DNA from: Anaerolineales bacterium
GTDB taxonomy: Bacteria > Chloroflexota > Anaerolineae > Anaerolineales > Villigracilaceae
Direction: 5' to 3'
Assembly: GCA_013360875.1 (NCBI GenBank)
Contig: JABWAU010000013.1
Coordinates: 1 to 47,506 of the forward strand
Length of the DNA: 47,506 bases
Part shown: in pieces, positions 24,902 through 32,755 of the stretch
Layout: every line of letters begins with the position of its first letter
How positions within the stretch are numbered: position 1 is the first letter of the stretch
Notes under the pieces: model-generated
Seen by the model: the letters and a program-made list of their open reading frames with translations, nothing else
Database searches by the model: none
What the model was told of the DNA's origin: nothing
Program-made: the position numbers and the translations under genes

Positions 24902-24919
24902 CGACGTTCTCTAACGTCG
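24902..24919. other. Short inverted repeat in the leader of the lipoprotein gene
   Basis: CGACGTT CTCT AACGTCG is a perfect 7-bp stem with a four-base loop, 33-51 bases upstream of the lipoprotein start on the - strand. It lacks a T-run. It may be a leader hairpin or an operator site. Confidence 0.35.
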
Positions 24920-24997
24920 CCCCTAAGAATACGTCGCCCAGGTCGCCTTTGGGTTGCGAATGAAAATCGCGTTACGAAATATGGGCGGAAGTATATC

Positions 24998-25717
24998 CTA
25001 TTCGACCTCGATGTAGATGCGTTTGTTGATTGCCCCTTTACTCTTATAGTCCGTCACGCGGATCTTGCCGATCTCGTTCGTGCTGCGGACATGCGTGCCC
25101 CCGTCGGCTTGCAGGTCGAGTCCCACGATCTCCACCGTTCGCACCTGCGTAATGCCCTCGGGCAAAAGGTTGATCTTCGTGCGGATCAGGTCCGGGATTT
25201 GAAACGCCTCTTCGCGCGATAAAATCCTGACCCTGATCTCGCGCCCCGCTGCCGCCTCCCTGTTGACTGCGGCTTCGATTTCGCGCACCAACTCCCCGCG
25301 CATGGTCTCGAACTCGAAATCCATGCGTCCCTTGAGCGGTTCCATATCCCCGCCGGTGACGAGCGCGCCGTAATCACGGAACACTGTCCCGCACAATACG
25401 TGGAGCGCGCTATGGGTACGCATCAATTTGTATCGCCGCGCCCAGTCCAGGGTCCCGCGCGAAGCGGAACCGGGAGCGGGCAAAGGCGCGTCGCCGCCGA
25501 GGAAGTGCAGGACGTCGTCCCCCTGCTTCTTCACCTTTTCCACCGGATAGGTTACGCCCGCAACGGACAGCGCTCCAAGGTCGCAGGGCTGTCCTCCGCC
25601 GCCGGGGTAGAACGCGGTCTTATCGAGGATGACCGCGCGGGTCTCCTCCTGCGCTGCGGCAATGACCGCGTCGAACTCCCGCAAATACGAATCGGTTTGA
25701 TAGAGCAGTTCCGTCAT
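24998..25717 (-). CDS. alaX: AlaX-type alanyl-tRNA editing protein
   Basis: The 239-residue protein resembles the editing half of alanyl-tRNA synthetase: TAFYPGGGGQPCDLGAL, then the zinc motif HSALH (His102, His106), then ADGGTHVRSTNEIG with His209. It hydrolyses mischarged Ser-tRNA(Ala) or Gly-tRNA(Ala), by family. The usual zinc-binding Cys of CGGTH is replaced by Asp205 here (ADGGTH); some AlaX subgroups share this change. ATG 25717 has GGAGG seven bases upstream. It is divergent from the 25797 gene and lies 129 bases before the lipoprotein on the - strand. Confidence 0.9.
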   Translation of the reverse strand: MTELLYQTDSYLREFDAVIAAAQEETRAVILDKTAFYPGGGGQPCDLGALSVAGVTYPVEKVKKQGDDVLHFLGGDAPLPAPGSASRGTLDWARRYKLMRTHSALHVLCGTVFRDYGALVTGGDMEPLKGRMDFEFETMRGELVREIEAAVNREAAAGREIRVRILSREEAFQIPDLIRTKINLLPEGITQVRTVEIVGLDLQADGGTHVRSTNEIGKIRVTDYKSKGAINKRIYIEVE

Positions 25718-25748
25718 GGCGCCTCCATTCCATAAAGTGTAAAGCAAA

Positions 25749-25757
25749 TGATAAAAT
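25749..25757 (+). promoter_or_regulatory. Extended -10 box of the tail-anchored protein gene
   Basis: TGATAAAAT (extended -10; hexamer 25752-25757) precedes the gene at 25797 and would give a leader of about 33 bases containing GGAGTGAGAG. Confidence 0.5.
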
Positions 25758-25796
25758 CAGCCAATGGACGAACGCCCGTTGATTTAGGAGTGAGAG

Positions 25797-26327
25797 ATGA
25801 ACACAACCCATATCGTGATTGACGGCAGGGTGTATAACAGCGTGGAAGAAATGCCGCCGGAAGTGCGCGCAAAATACGAACAGGCAATAAGCGCGTTCAA
25901 GGACGAAAACCGGGACGGCGCGCCGGATGTGTTCGAATCGCCTTCATCGTCACAAGTCGTTACCAACGTGACAAAATTCGTCGTGGACGGTGTGGAATAC
26001 GACCGCCTCGAAGACCTGCCGCCCGAAGCGCGCGCCAGATACGAAAAGACCATGGGAATGCTGGATAAAGATCGAAACGGCATCCCCGACTTTGTGGAAG
26101 GTTTTATGAACGCGACGGAACAGACCCCGCCCCCCGCCTCCGCCTACGGGACGGCTGCCCCGCGCCAATCAACCTTTTCCAACCCCCAGCGCAAACCGAT
26201 CTCCCCCACTCCCGCCCTCGCGCCGGATACATCGAACGGATGGATGCTCGCGCTTGCCGGCATCTTCCTCCTCCTGTTGTGTATTGTTGGTGCGGCCGGC
26301 GTCTGGTATTTCTTCCTGAACAGATAG
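25797..26327 (+). CDS. Tail-anchored protein with duplicated calcium-loop-like motif
   Basis: The 176-residue protein has two repeats 54 residues apart: VIDGRVYNSVEEMPPEVRAK (7-26) and VVDGVEYDRLEDLPPEARAR (62-81). Each is followed by a loop with the EF-hand/dockerin spacing DxNxDGxxD (36-44) and DxDxNGxxD (90-98). A Pro/Ser/Thr-rich linker (about 110-145) leads to one C-terminal membrane helix (149-172). No signal peptide is visible, so a cytosolic N-terminus is the simplest topology. I know no function; a membrane-bound divalent-metal sensor is one possibility. The start has GGAGTGAGAG directly upstream. Confidence 0.75.
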   Translation: MNTTHIVIDGRVYNSVEEMPPEVRAKYEQAISAFKDENRDGAPDVFESPSSSQVVTNVTKFVVDGVEYDRLEDLPPEARARYEKTMGMLDKDRNGIPDFVEGFMNATEQTPPPASAYGTAAPRQSTFSNPQRKPISPTPALAPDTSNGWMLALAGIFLLLLCIVGAAGVWYFFLNR

Positions 26328-26509
26328 ATTGCCGCCGGGAACGTCAATTAGGCCGGGAGACTCCTCGAATATAACTTTGGAGTCAGCCAGCGTCGCGTGA
26401 CGCCGCGCAACACTTGCCGGCGCACTTCGGAAGCAAACTCCCCGATTCCATAATGAGTTTGTGAATTGTCTTACAAATATTAGCGTTTGATTAGAATGTT
26501 ACAACCTGC

Positions 26510-26538
26510 TTGACTTTGATTTTGAATTTCTGTATAGT
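26510..26538 (+). promoter_or_regulatory. Sigma-A promoter of the GldA-F-G-type ABC operon
   Basis: TTGACT (26510-26515), a 17-base spacer and TATAGT (26533-26538) form a near-consensus promoter. The leader to ATG 26623 is about 78 bases. The 295-base gap from 26328 to 26622 otherwise holds a modest inverted repeat (GACTCC with GGAGTC) and no gene. Confidence 0.8.
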
Positions 26539-26622
26539 AATTTACGATCACAAGATTGGCACGGTTTGCCCACCGGCAGGCGTGCCTTTTGTTTGTCAAC
26601 CCATCCCACTCAAGGAGAACCA

Positions 26623-27555
26623 ATGATTCAAGTCAATGGTCTCGTCAAAGACTATGGAGTTCGCCGCGCCCTCGACAGCATCACTTTCGACGCCAACCAG
26701 GGAGAGATCGTCGGCTTTCTCGGACCGAACGGCGCGGGCAAAACCACCACCATGCGCATCCTGACCGGGTACATGCCGCCCAGCGGAGGGGAAGCCGTCG
26801 TGGCGGGATACGACGTGGTGGAGGAATCGCTCGAAGTTCGCAAACGCGTCGGCTACCTGCCCGAAACCGTTCCGCTCTACAACGACATGACCGCGCTGGA
26901 TTACCTCAAATTCATGGCGCAACTCCGGCAGTTGCCCAACGCCGAAGACCGCGCCTGGGAAACGCTGGACATGGTCAACCTCGATGAGCGCGCCAACAGT
27001 TACATCGGGAACTTTTCCAAAGGTATGCGCCAGCGCATCGGACTCGCGCAGGCGCTGCTCCATCGCCCCGAAGTGCTTATACTCGACGAACCGACCATCG
27101 GACTGGACCCGGCGCAAGTGGTCGAGATCCGCAACGTGATCCGCGAGATCGGCAAGGACCGCACCGTGCTGTTCTCCACGCACATTCTTTCGGAAGCGCA
27201 ACAGATCAGCGACCGCGTCCTGATCATCAACCGGGGAAAGATCGTCGCGGAGGACACCCCCGAAAACCTGCAATCACGGGTGCTGGGCGCGGATCGCGTC
27301 GTCCTGCGCGTGCGCGGCGACGCGGACGGGCTGGATGAGACCGTCAAAAAGGTCAAGGGGACGCGCAAGGTGGAAACCAAAGGCGAAGACACGGTCGAGT
27401 TCGAGTTCTCCGCCGGGCAGGACGTGCGTCCGCAGGTGGCGAAGGCGATCGTGCAGGCTGGCTACGAATTGCTCGAGATGCGCCCGGTGGGCATGAGTCT
27501 CGAGGAAATCTTCCTTGAACTGACAGACGACAAATCAGCGGGCAAACGCCAGTGA
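26623..27555 (+). CDS. ABC transporter ATP-binding protein, GldA-like
   Basis: The 310-residue ATPase has Walker A GPNGAGKTTT, signature SKGMRQRIGLAQAL, Walker B LILDEPTIGLDP, and a C-terminal extension of about 90 residues that regulates or binds its partner. It is of the ABC-2 type (GldA, CcmA-like) and most likely works with the permease right after it. ATG 26623 has AAGGAG seven bases upstream; an in-frame extension upstream lies across the promoter. Together with the next three genes it forms one operon. Confidence 0.93.
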   Translation: MIQVNGLVKDYGVRRALDSITFDANQGEIVGFLGPNGAGKTTTMRILTGYMPPSGGEAVVAGYDVVEESLEVRKRVGYLPETVPLYNDMTALDYLKFMAQLRQLPNAEDRAWETLDMVNLDERANSYIGNFSKGMRQRIGLAQALLHRPEVLILDEPTIGLDPAQVVEIRNVIREIGKDRTVLFSTHILSEAQQISDRVLIINRGKIVAEDTPENLQSRVLGADRVVLRVRGDADGLDETVKKVKGTRKVETKGEDTVEFEFSAGQDVRPQVAKAIVQAGYELLEMRPVGMSLEEIFLELTDDKSAGKRQ

Positions 27556-27563
27556 GGTGAATC

Positions 27564-28313
27564 ATGCGAAATATTTGGACAATTGCGAAAAAGGAATACG
27601 ATCAATACTTCATCAGCCCGGTCGCGTACGTCGTCGCGTTTGCGATCCTGCTGACCACCGGCGTGCTGTTCGGACTCAACATGTTCTTCTACACCCAAAA
27701 CGCCTTCCAAAACTTTGGCGCCGTACCGAACTTTGCCCCGATCTCCGGCTCCTTCACTTTTCTGCTCGTGCTTTCCGCCCCGGCGCTGACCATGCGCCTG
27801 ATCTCGGACGAAGCGCGCATGGGAACGCTGGAATTGCTCCTTACGGCTCCCATCCGGGACTTCGAACTGGTCATTGGAAAATGGCTTGGCGCGATGCTCT
27901 ACATTCTTTCCCTGCTGGCGGTGACGCTGGTTTATCCCATCGTCATCAGCCGCTTCGTGACACCGGGCATTGACTGGAACGTGATCCTGACCTCCTACCT
28001 CGGCATGATCCTGCTGGCAGGCGTGTTCCTCTCTTTGGGGACGGCGGTCTCCGCCATGTTCACGAACCAGATCACGGCGTTCTTCGTTTCGCTGGCGTTG
28101 TTCGTGACGCTTTGGTGGCTGGTTGGTTTCCCCGCCAGCGTGATCACCGGCGACGCCGCGAGACTGTTCGAATATCTCGACTTGAAAACACATTTCTACG
28201 GGGCTCTGGACTCGGGCGTCATCAACCTTTCGAGTCTCGTCTATTATGCCAGCCTGATCGCGCTGGGCTTTTTCACGGGGACGACCGCCGTCGAAATGAG
28301 GAGATGGAGATAA
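27564..28313 (+). CDS. ABC-2 type permease, GldF-like
   Basis: The 249-residue protein has six predicted helices and the conserved ABC-2 loop APALTMRLISDEARMGTLELLLTAPI, which carries the EAR/GTLE motif typical of GldF and NosY. It starts nine bases after the ATPase stop, with GAGGTG seven bases before the ATG. Its stop (TAA) overlaps the ATG of the next gene (TAATG). It is the membrane channel partner of the ATPase. Confidence 0.93.
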   Translation: MRNIWTIAKKEYDQYFISPVAYVVAFAILLTTGVLFGLNMFFYTQNAFQNFGAVPNFAPISGSFTFLLVLSAPALTMRLISDEARMGTLELLLTAPIRDFELVIGKWLGAMLYILSLLAVTLVYPIVISRFVTPGIDWNVILTSYLGMILLAGVFLSLGTAVSAMFTNQITAFFVSLALFVTLWWLVGFPASVITGDAARLFEYLDLKTHFYGALDSGVINLSSLVYYASLIALGFFTGTTAVEMRRWR

Positions 28314-29902
28314 TGGCAAAGAAGAAACAACCCGCCTGGCATCGCTACACCTTCATCGCGCTGGTCGCCGCCGGGCTTGCATTGCTCAGCGCGATCCTGT
28401 TCCTCATCACGCGAGGATTATTGAACATCGGCATGTTCAGCGGCGCGACGACGGACACGTTGAATCGCGGCACGCTCATCAGCCTCGCCGTCTTCGTCCT
28501 CAGCCTGGCGATCTACGCCATCCTGGAACCGCAAAAGACCCGACAGGCGTTCACCGGCCGGCAGGCGCGGTACGGGAGCAACACCGTCATCACCTTCGTC
28601 GCCTTCCTGGGAATCCTGTTCGTCGCAAACTGGTTCGTCTACAACAACCCCCAACGCTGGGACGTGACCGAGGACAGGGTCAACACGCTCGCCCCGGAAA
28701 CGGTCCAGGCGCTCGAAACCCTCCCTGAGCCGGTCACTGCGGTCGCATTTTACGCCAGTCTCTCCACCGAAAGCGCGACGGAAATGCTGGAGAACTTCAA
28801 AGCCAACAGCAACGGCAAATTCGATTATCGCTTCGTCAACCCGGATACCGATCCTGTCGCCGCGCGCGAGGCGGGCATCACCGGCGACGGCAAGATCATG
28901 CTGGTCATGGGCGAACGCCGGGAGATCGCCAACTTCGCCTCCGAAACCGAACTCACGAAGGCTCTGATCAAATTGATCAACCCCGAGGCGCGCGCCGTCT
29001 ATTTCCTCACCGGGCATGGCGAAGCCTCGCTCGAATTCAGCGAAGTCAGTTTCTCCACCGCCAAATCCACGCTCGAGAGCAAGAACTACACGGTCAACGC
29101 CCTGAACCTGCTGGCTGAGAACAAGATTCCCGAAGACGCGCTGGCGGTCATCGTCGCCGGTCCCATGAAGCCCGTTTCCGAACAGGAGGTGAAACTTCTC
29201 AAGGAATACGTGGACGCGGGGGGCTCGCTCGTCGTCATGGAAAACCCGGTCCTCCTGACGGACTTCGGCAACGCGCCGGATCCGCTCGCCGATTATCTCG
29301 CCAGCGATTGGGGCATCGCGCTGAACAATGACATCATCATTGACCTCAACAGCCAGCAGCCGTTGAACGCCATCTCCGCCTCCGCCAGCCAGCACCCGAT
29401 CACAGCCAACCTGAGCGCGAACTATCTGGTCATCATGCCGCAGGCGCGTTCGCTCAGCCTGACGTCTCCCGCGGACGGCATCACACAAACCGCCCTGCTG
29501 TTCACCTCGCCCAATTCGTGGGGCGAAGTGAGCTTCACGAGCGCGGAAGGCACGCAGGTTTCATTCGACCCCGAGGATTTCCCGGGTCCCCTCATCATGG
29601 CGGCTTCCGGCGAAAACGCGGCGACCAAAGGACGCGTGGTCGTGTTCGGGAATTCCCTCTTTGCGACCAACGACGCATTCGATGCGTATGGCAATGGGAA
29701 CATGTTCGTCAACTCGGTGGACTGGGCGGCGGAACAGGAAGACCTGCTCGACATCACGCCCAACACGCCCACCGCCCGCACCTTCGTCCCGCCGACCCAG
29801 ATCCAGTTGCTGATCATCCTTCTCGGTTCGGTGTTGCTCATCCCCGGTCTGGTCGTATTTGCAGGTTTCTCCTCCTGGCTTGCCCGCAGGCGGCAGGGAT
29901 AA
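28313..29902 (+). CDS. GldG-family ABC accessory protein
   Basis: The 529-residue protein has about three N-terminal helices (to about residue 110), an extracytoplasmic region with NWFVYNNPQRWDVTEDRVNTLAPETVQAL, FLTGHGEASL and GGSLVVMENPVLLTD, and a C-terminal helix. This is the GldG/ABC_transp_aux layout (ThuA-like and substrate-binding-like fold). In Flavobacterium GldG is needed with GldA and GldF for gliding; in most phyla the substrate is unknown. The ATG overlaps the permease stop by one base, with GGAG upstream, so translation is coupled. Confidence 0.9.
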   Translation: MAKKKQPAWHRYTFIALVAAGLALLSAILFLITRGLLNIGMFSGATTDTLNRGTLISLAVFVLSLAIYAILEPQKTRQAFTGRQARYGSNTVITFVAFLGILFVANWFVYNNPQRWDVTEDRVNTLAPETVQALETLPEPVTAVAFYASLSTESATEMLENFKANSNGKFDYRFVNPDTDPVAAREAGITGDGKIMLVMGERREIANFASETELTKALIKLINPEARAVYFLTGHGEASLEFSEVSFSTAKSTLESKNYTVNALNLLAENKIPEDALAVIVAGPMKPVSEQEVKLLKEYVDAGGSLVVMENPVLLTDFGNAPDPLADYLASDWGIALNNDIIIDLNSQQPLNAISASASQHPITANLSANYLVIMPQARSLSLTSPADGITQTALLFTSPNSWGEVSFTSAEGTQVSFDPEDFPGPLIMAASGENAATKGRVVVFGNSLFATNDAFDAYGNGNMFVNSVDWAAEQEDLLDITPNTPTARTFVPPTQIQLLIILLGSVLLIPGLVVFAGFSSWLARRRQG

Positions 29903-29904
29903 AT

Positions 29905-30504
29905 ATGCGCCGCTCCACCATCGTCTATCTCCTGCTCTTTGCAGCCGTATTGGGCGCGGCGTATTACTTCAACAACCGCCAGGCGACTGCCGAGGACGAG
30001 ACCGCCACCGAAACCGTCGCGCCCGTCGAATACCTCTTCACCTCCGCAGATGGATTGCCGACGCGCATCCGCATCGAATCGAAGGATGGGGAGGTCGTCG
30101 AGGTGGCGCGTAACGCGGAGAATGCCTGGGCGTTGATCCTGCCCCAGGAAGCCGCGGCAGACCAGGGGGCGGTCGAGGCGGCGGCTGGTCAGGTCTCCAC
30201 CCTGCAGATTTTGGAACGCGTCCCCGGCCTTGCGCCGGAGGCGGCCGGTCTGGCTGATCCCGAATATACGATGACGTTCCAATTCACCGGCGGCGTGGAA
30301 CGGAACATCCAGATCGGTGTTCTCACCCCTACAGAACGCGGTTATTACGCGCGCGCGGAGGACGGAGAGGTCTTGATCGTGAGCGTCAGCGCGGTGGATT
30401 CGCTCCTGAGACTCCTGACGGATCCGCCTTACGCGCCGACCGCCGTCCCGCCTCCCGCGTCGCCCGAGGCTGGTTCGACGACCGAGGCGACCGCCGCGCC
30501 TTAG
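29905..30504 (+). CDS. DUF4340 domain protein
   Basis: The 199-residue protein has an N-terminal membrane helix (5-21, STIVYLLLFAAVLGAAYYF) and an extracytoplasmic DUF4340 domain with beta-strand repeats (IRIESKDGEVVEVARN, then GYYARAEDGEVLIVSVSAVDSLLRLL). It ends with a Pro/Ser/Thr-rich tail. DUF4340 proteins are standard fourth members of GldA-F-G-type operons, with no known activity. AGGGA lies seven bases before the ATG. A strong terminator follows. Confidence 0.88.
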   Translation: MRRSTIVYLLLFAAVLGAAYYFNNRQATAEDETATETVAPVEYLFTSADGLPTRIRIESKDGEVVEVARNAENAWALILPQEAAADQGAVEAAAGQVSTLQILERVPGLAPEAAGLADPEYTMTFQFTGGVERNIQIGVLTPTERGYYARAEDGEVLIVSVSAVDSLLRLLTDPPYAPTAVPPPASPEAGSTTEATAAP

Positions 30505-30534
30505 CCGTAACATTTTATGAAGCCGAGCGTCTAT

Positions 30535-30563
30535 AAAAAGCAATGGAAATGGTATTGCTTTTT
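30535..30563 (+). terminator. Rho-independent terminator of the ABC operon
   Basis: A 10-bp stem, AAAAAGCAAT (30535-30544) with ATTGCTTTTT (30554-30563), ends in its own T-run. It lies 31 bases after the DUF4340 stop. Confidence 0.85.
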
Positions 30564-30583
30564 ACCCAAAAAAAGCGTATTCT
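30555..30583 (+). promoter_or_regulatory. Candidate promoter of the sigma factor gene
   Basis: TTGCTT (30555-30560) and TATTCT (30578-30583) are separated by 17 bases. The -35 lies inside the downstream arm of the preceding terminator. The leader would be about 24 bases. Confidence 0.45.
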
Positions 30584-30612
30584 GATAGCGACAAGGAAAC
30601 GAATAGGAGAGA

Positions 30613-31827
30613 ATGGACGTAGACAAGATCTTGATGGTTGACGAAGAAGAGGAGTTTCCCGCAATCGCCCGGCTCGTGGAGTTGGGGCGTCAAAAGGGAT
30701 ACATCACCCTGGACGATATCGTCCACTTCTTCCCCGAAGCCGAGCAGGACGTCGAGCAATTGGAAGAGGCGTTTTCCGCGCTCTTGAGCGCGGGCATCCC
30801 CTTTGTGGAAGACGCCAATCTCGCCGAACCCAGCGAAGACGAACTGGTGGCGGTGGAGGCTTCCGGGGATGTCGAACCCGAAATTGACCCCACGCTCGAC
30901 GACTACCTCGCGAACATTGATACGGACGATACGATCGGTTTGTATCTCAAGGAGGTCAGCCGCGTGCCCCTGCTGACGGCGGACGAGGAAGTGGCGCTCG
31001 CCCAGCGCATCGAACGCGGGCGCATGGCGCGCGAGGAACTTGCAAAGGGAAACGCCAGTCCGCGCCGCCGCTCCGAACTCCGCAAACTCATCGAGGATGG
31101 CTGGTCGGCGCGCGAACATCTCATCACGGCGAACTCGCGCCTGGTTATTTCGGTCGCCAAGAAATACATGGGGCGCGGCGTCCCGTTCCTGGATCTGATC
31201 CAGGAGGGGAACATCGGTCTCATCCGCGCCACCAAGAAGTTCGATTACCGCCGCGGACACAAATTCTCCACGTACGCGACGTGGTGGATCCGCCAGGCGG
31301 TCACCCGCGCCATCGCCGACCAGGGACGCACGATCCGCGTGCCGGTTCACATGGGCGACCAGATCAACAAACTCCTGCGCGTGCAGCACCAGTTGACGCA
31401 GCGTCTCGGACGCGAACCGAGCGTGGAGGAACTTGCAGAAGCGCTGGACGTGCCGCCCAAGAAAGTGGAAAACATGATCCAGGTGGCGCGCCGTCCGCTT
31501 TCGCTGGAAACGCCGACCGACGATGAGGAAGATTCCGTGCTGGGCGATTTCATCGAAGACGACGAGGCGCCTCCGCCCGACGATACCGCCACATACAATC
31601 TTCTAAAGGAACACCTCGGCGAAGTATTGAATGGACTGCCTCCGCGCGAGGTCCGCATTTTGCAGTTGCGTTACGGCCTGCTCGACGGGCAGGCGTACAC
31701 TCTCGAGGAAGTAGGGCGCAAGATGGGCGTCACGCGCGAACGCGTGAGGCAGATCGAAGCGCAGGCATTGAGCCGCCTGAGGCATCCCACCATCCGCAGG
31801 AAATTGCGGGATTACCTGGGAGAATAG
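30613..31827 (+). CDS. rpoD: Primary RNA polymerase sigma factor
   Basis: The 404-residue protein contains region 1.1-like sequence ([20 protein letters not shown]), region 1.2 ([22 protein letters not shown]), the region 2 core ([20 protein letters not shown], then [20 protein letters not shown]), region 3, and region 4 ([18 protein letters not shown], then [20 protein letters not shown]). The long non-conserved insert of E. coli RpoD is absent, as in SigA of Gram-positives. It is the housekeeping sigma that reads -35/-10 promoters of the type listed here. AGGAG lies seven bases before ATG 30613. A strong terminator follows. Confidence 0.97.
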   Translation: MDVDKILMVDEEEEFPAIARLVELGRQKGYITLDDIVHFFPEAEQDVEQLEEAFSALLSAGIPFVEDANLAEPSEDELVAVEASGDVEPEIDPTLDDYLANIDTDDTIGLYLKEVSRVPLLTADEEVALAQRIERGRMAREELAKGNASPRRRSELRKLIEDGWSAREHLITANSRLVISVAKKYMGRGVPFLDLIQEGNIGLIRATKKFDYRRGHKFSTYATWWIRQAVTRAIADQGRTIRVPVHMGDQINKLLRVQHQLTQRLGREPSVEELAEALDVPPKKVENMIQVARRPLSLETPTDDEEDSVLGDFIEDDEAPPPDDTATYNLLKEHLGEVLNGLPPREVRILQLRYGLLDGQAYTLEEVGRKMGVTRERVRQIEAQALSRLRHPTIRRKLRDYLGE

Positions 31828-31832
31828 AACGA

Positions 31833-31869
31833 AAAATGACCCCGTGTGGACGGGGTCATTTTGTTTTTT
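31833..31869. terminator. Strong terminator after rpoD
   Basis: A 13-bp perfect stem (31833-31845 with 31850-31862, four-base loop GTGG) is followed by GTTTTTT. It separates convergent rpoD and the - strand membrane protein gene. Confidence 0.92.
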
Positions 31870-31878
31870 GTAAAACCG

Positions 31879-32733
31879 CTACAACCCAAACCCGTGAATG
31901 AGGCCGGCGATCCACATACCGATCACGGCGACCACGAGTTGAAAGTCATACCGCAATAACCCGACAAGCGCGCTTGCCCACGAATGATAGGCAAGGTAGG
32001 GCGAAAGAAAGGGCGACGCCGCCATCCCATAATCCATGCGGCGGTCGCGGATGGACAATGCGGTCAATACGAGACCGATGGGCAACGCCCAGGGCCACAG
32101 ACTGGCGTTCCAGAATGAGTCCAGAAGATCGCTTTGACGACCGGCGACCCAATTCCCAAAGATAAGGAAGGAAAGCACCAGGCAGATCGCTACGGGGGCG
32201 AACGTCCGCGTCACGGATTTGATCCCGCCTGCGCGCCAGGCTTCAGCCAGCCAGTACAAGACCATGACGATTCCCATTTGAGGTTTGATCAGTACGAAGA
32301 ACAATCCCAAAGGCGCAGGGAGGGTAAAACCGATGAGAACCAGAAAATCAACGTTCAACATACGCAAACCGTAAACGACCGGCGGGGAAACCATGAAGGC
32401 GATGAACGCCAGCGGGCTTGCCTTGAGGCGATACGCCACCCATGCGTAGCCTGCAATGCTCGCCATGAAATACAAAATCCCGCCCGTATCTTCGGAAAAA
32501 AGCGCAAAAGGCAAAAGCAGGAGTACCGTCCACGGGACGTTTCGGAAGGTCGGCACATCGTAGGGAGTCTCTCCGCTCAACGTCTTTTGAAGCGCGGGAT
32601 AAAACGTCTCGCGCCAGTCAATTCCCACCAAATGCCAGACGAACGAGGAAAGCCAATAGAAGACGATCAGCAGTATCAGGCTCCCCAGGATGGAGGTTAT
32701 CAGTGAGCGGGGGTTCTTTGTCTTTATCATCAT
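31879..32733 (-). CDS. Polytopic membrane protein, GT87/DUF2029-like (short)
   Basis: The 284-residue protein has about eight helices and an outer loop containing WRETFYPALQKTLSGETPYDVP, in which PY after a Gly-Glu turn matches GT87-like mannosyltransferases. KPQMGIVMVLYWLAEAW is the conserved central helix. It is shorter than typical GT87 proteins (about 400), so it may be a truncated or minimal form. It starts at ATG 32733 (second ATG at 32730); no good binding site is seen. It is downstream of the PIG-V-like gene on the same strand, 22 bases after its stop. Confidence 0.55.
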   Translation of the reverse strand: MMIKTKNPRSLITSILGSLILLIVFYWLSSFVWHLVGIDWRETFYPALQKTLSGETPYDVPTFRNVPWTVLLLLPFALFSEDTGGILYFMASIAGYAWVAYRLKASPLAFIAFMVSPPVVYGLRMLNVDFLVLIGFTLPAPLGLFFVLIKPQMGIVMVLYWLAEAWRAGGIKSVTRTFAPVAICLVLSFLIFGNWVAGRQSDLLDSFWNASLWPWALPIGLVLTALSIRDRRMDYGMAASPFLSPYLAYHSWASALVGLLRYDFQLVVAVIGMWIAGLIHGFGL

Positions 32734-32755
32734 CCGTTTCTTCGAAAGAGGGAAT

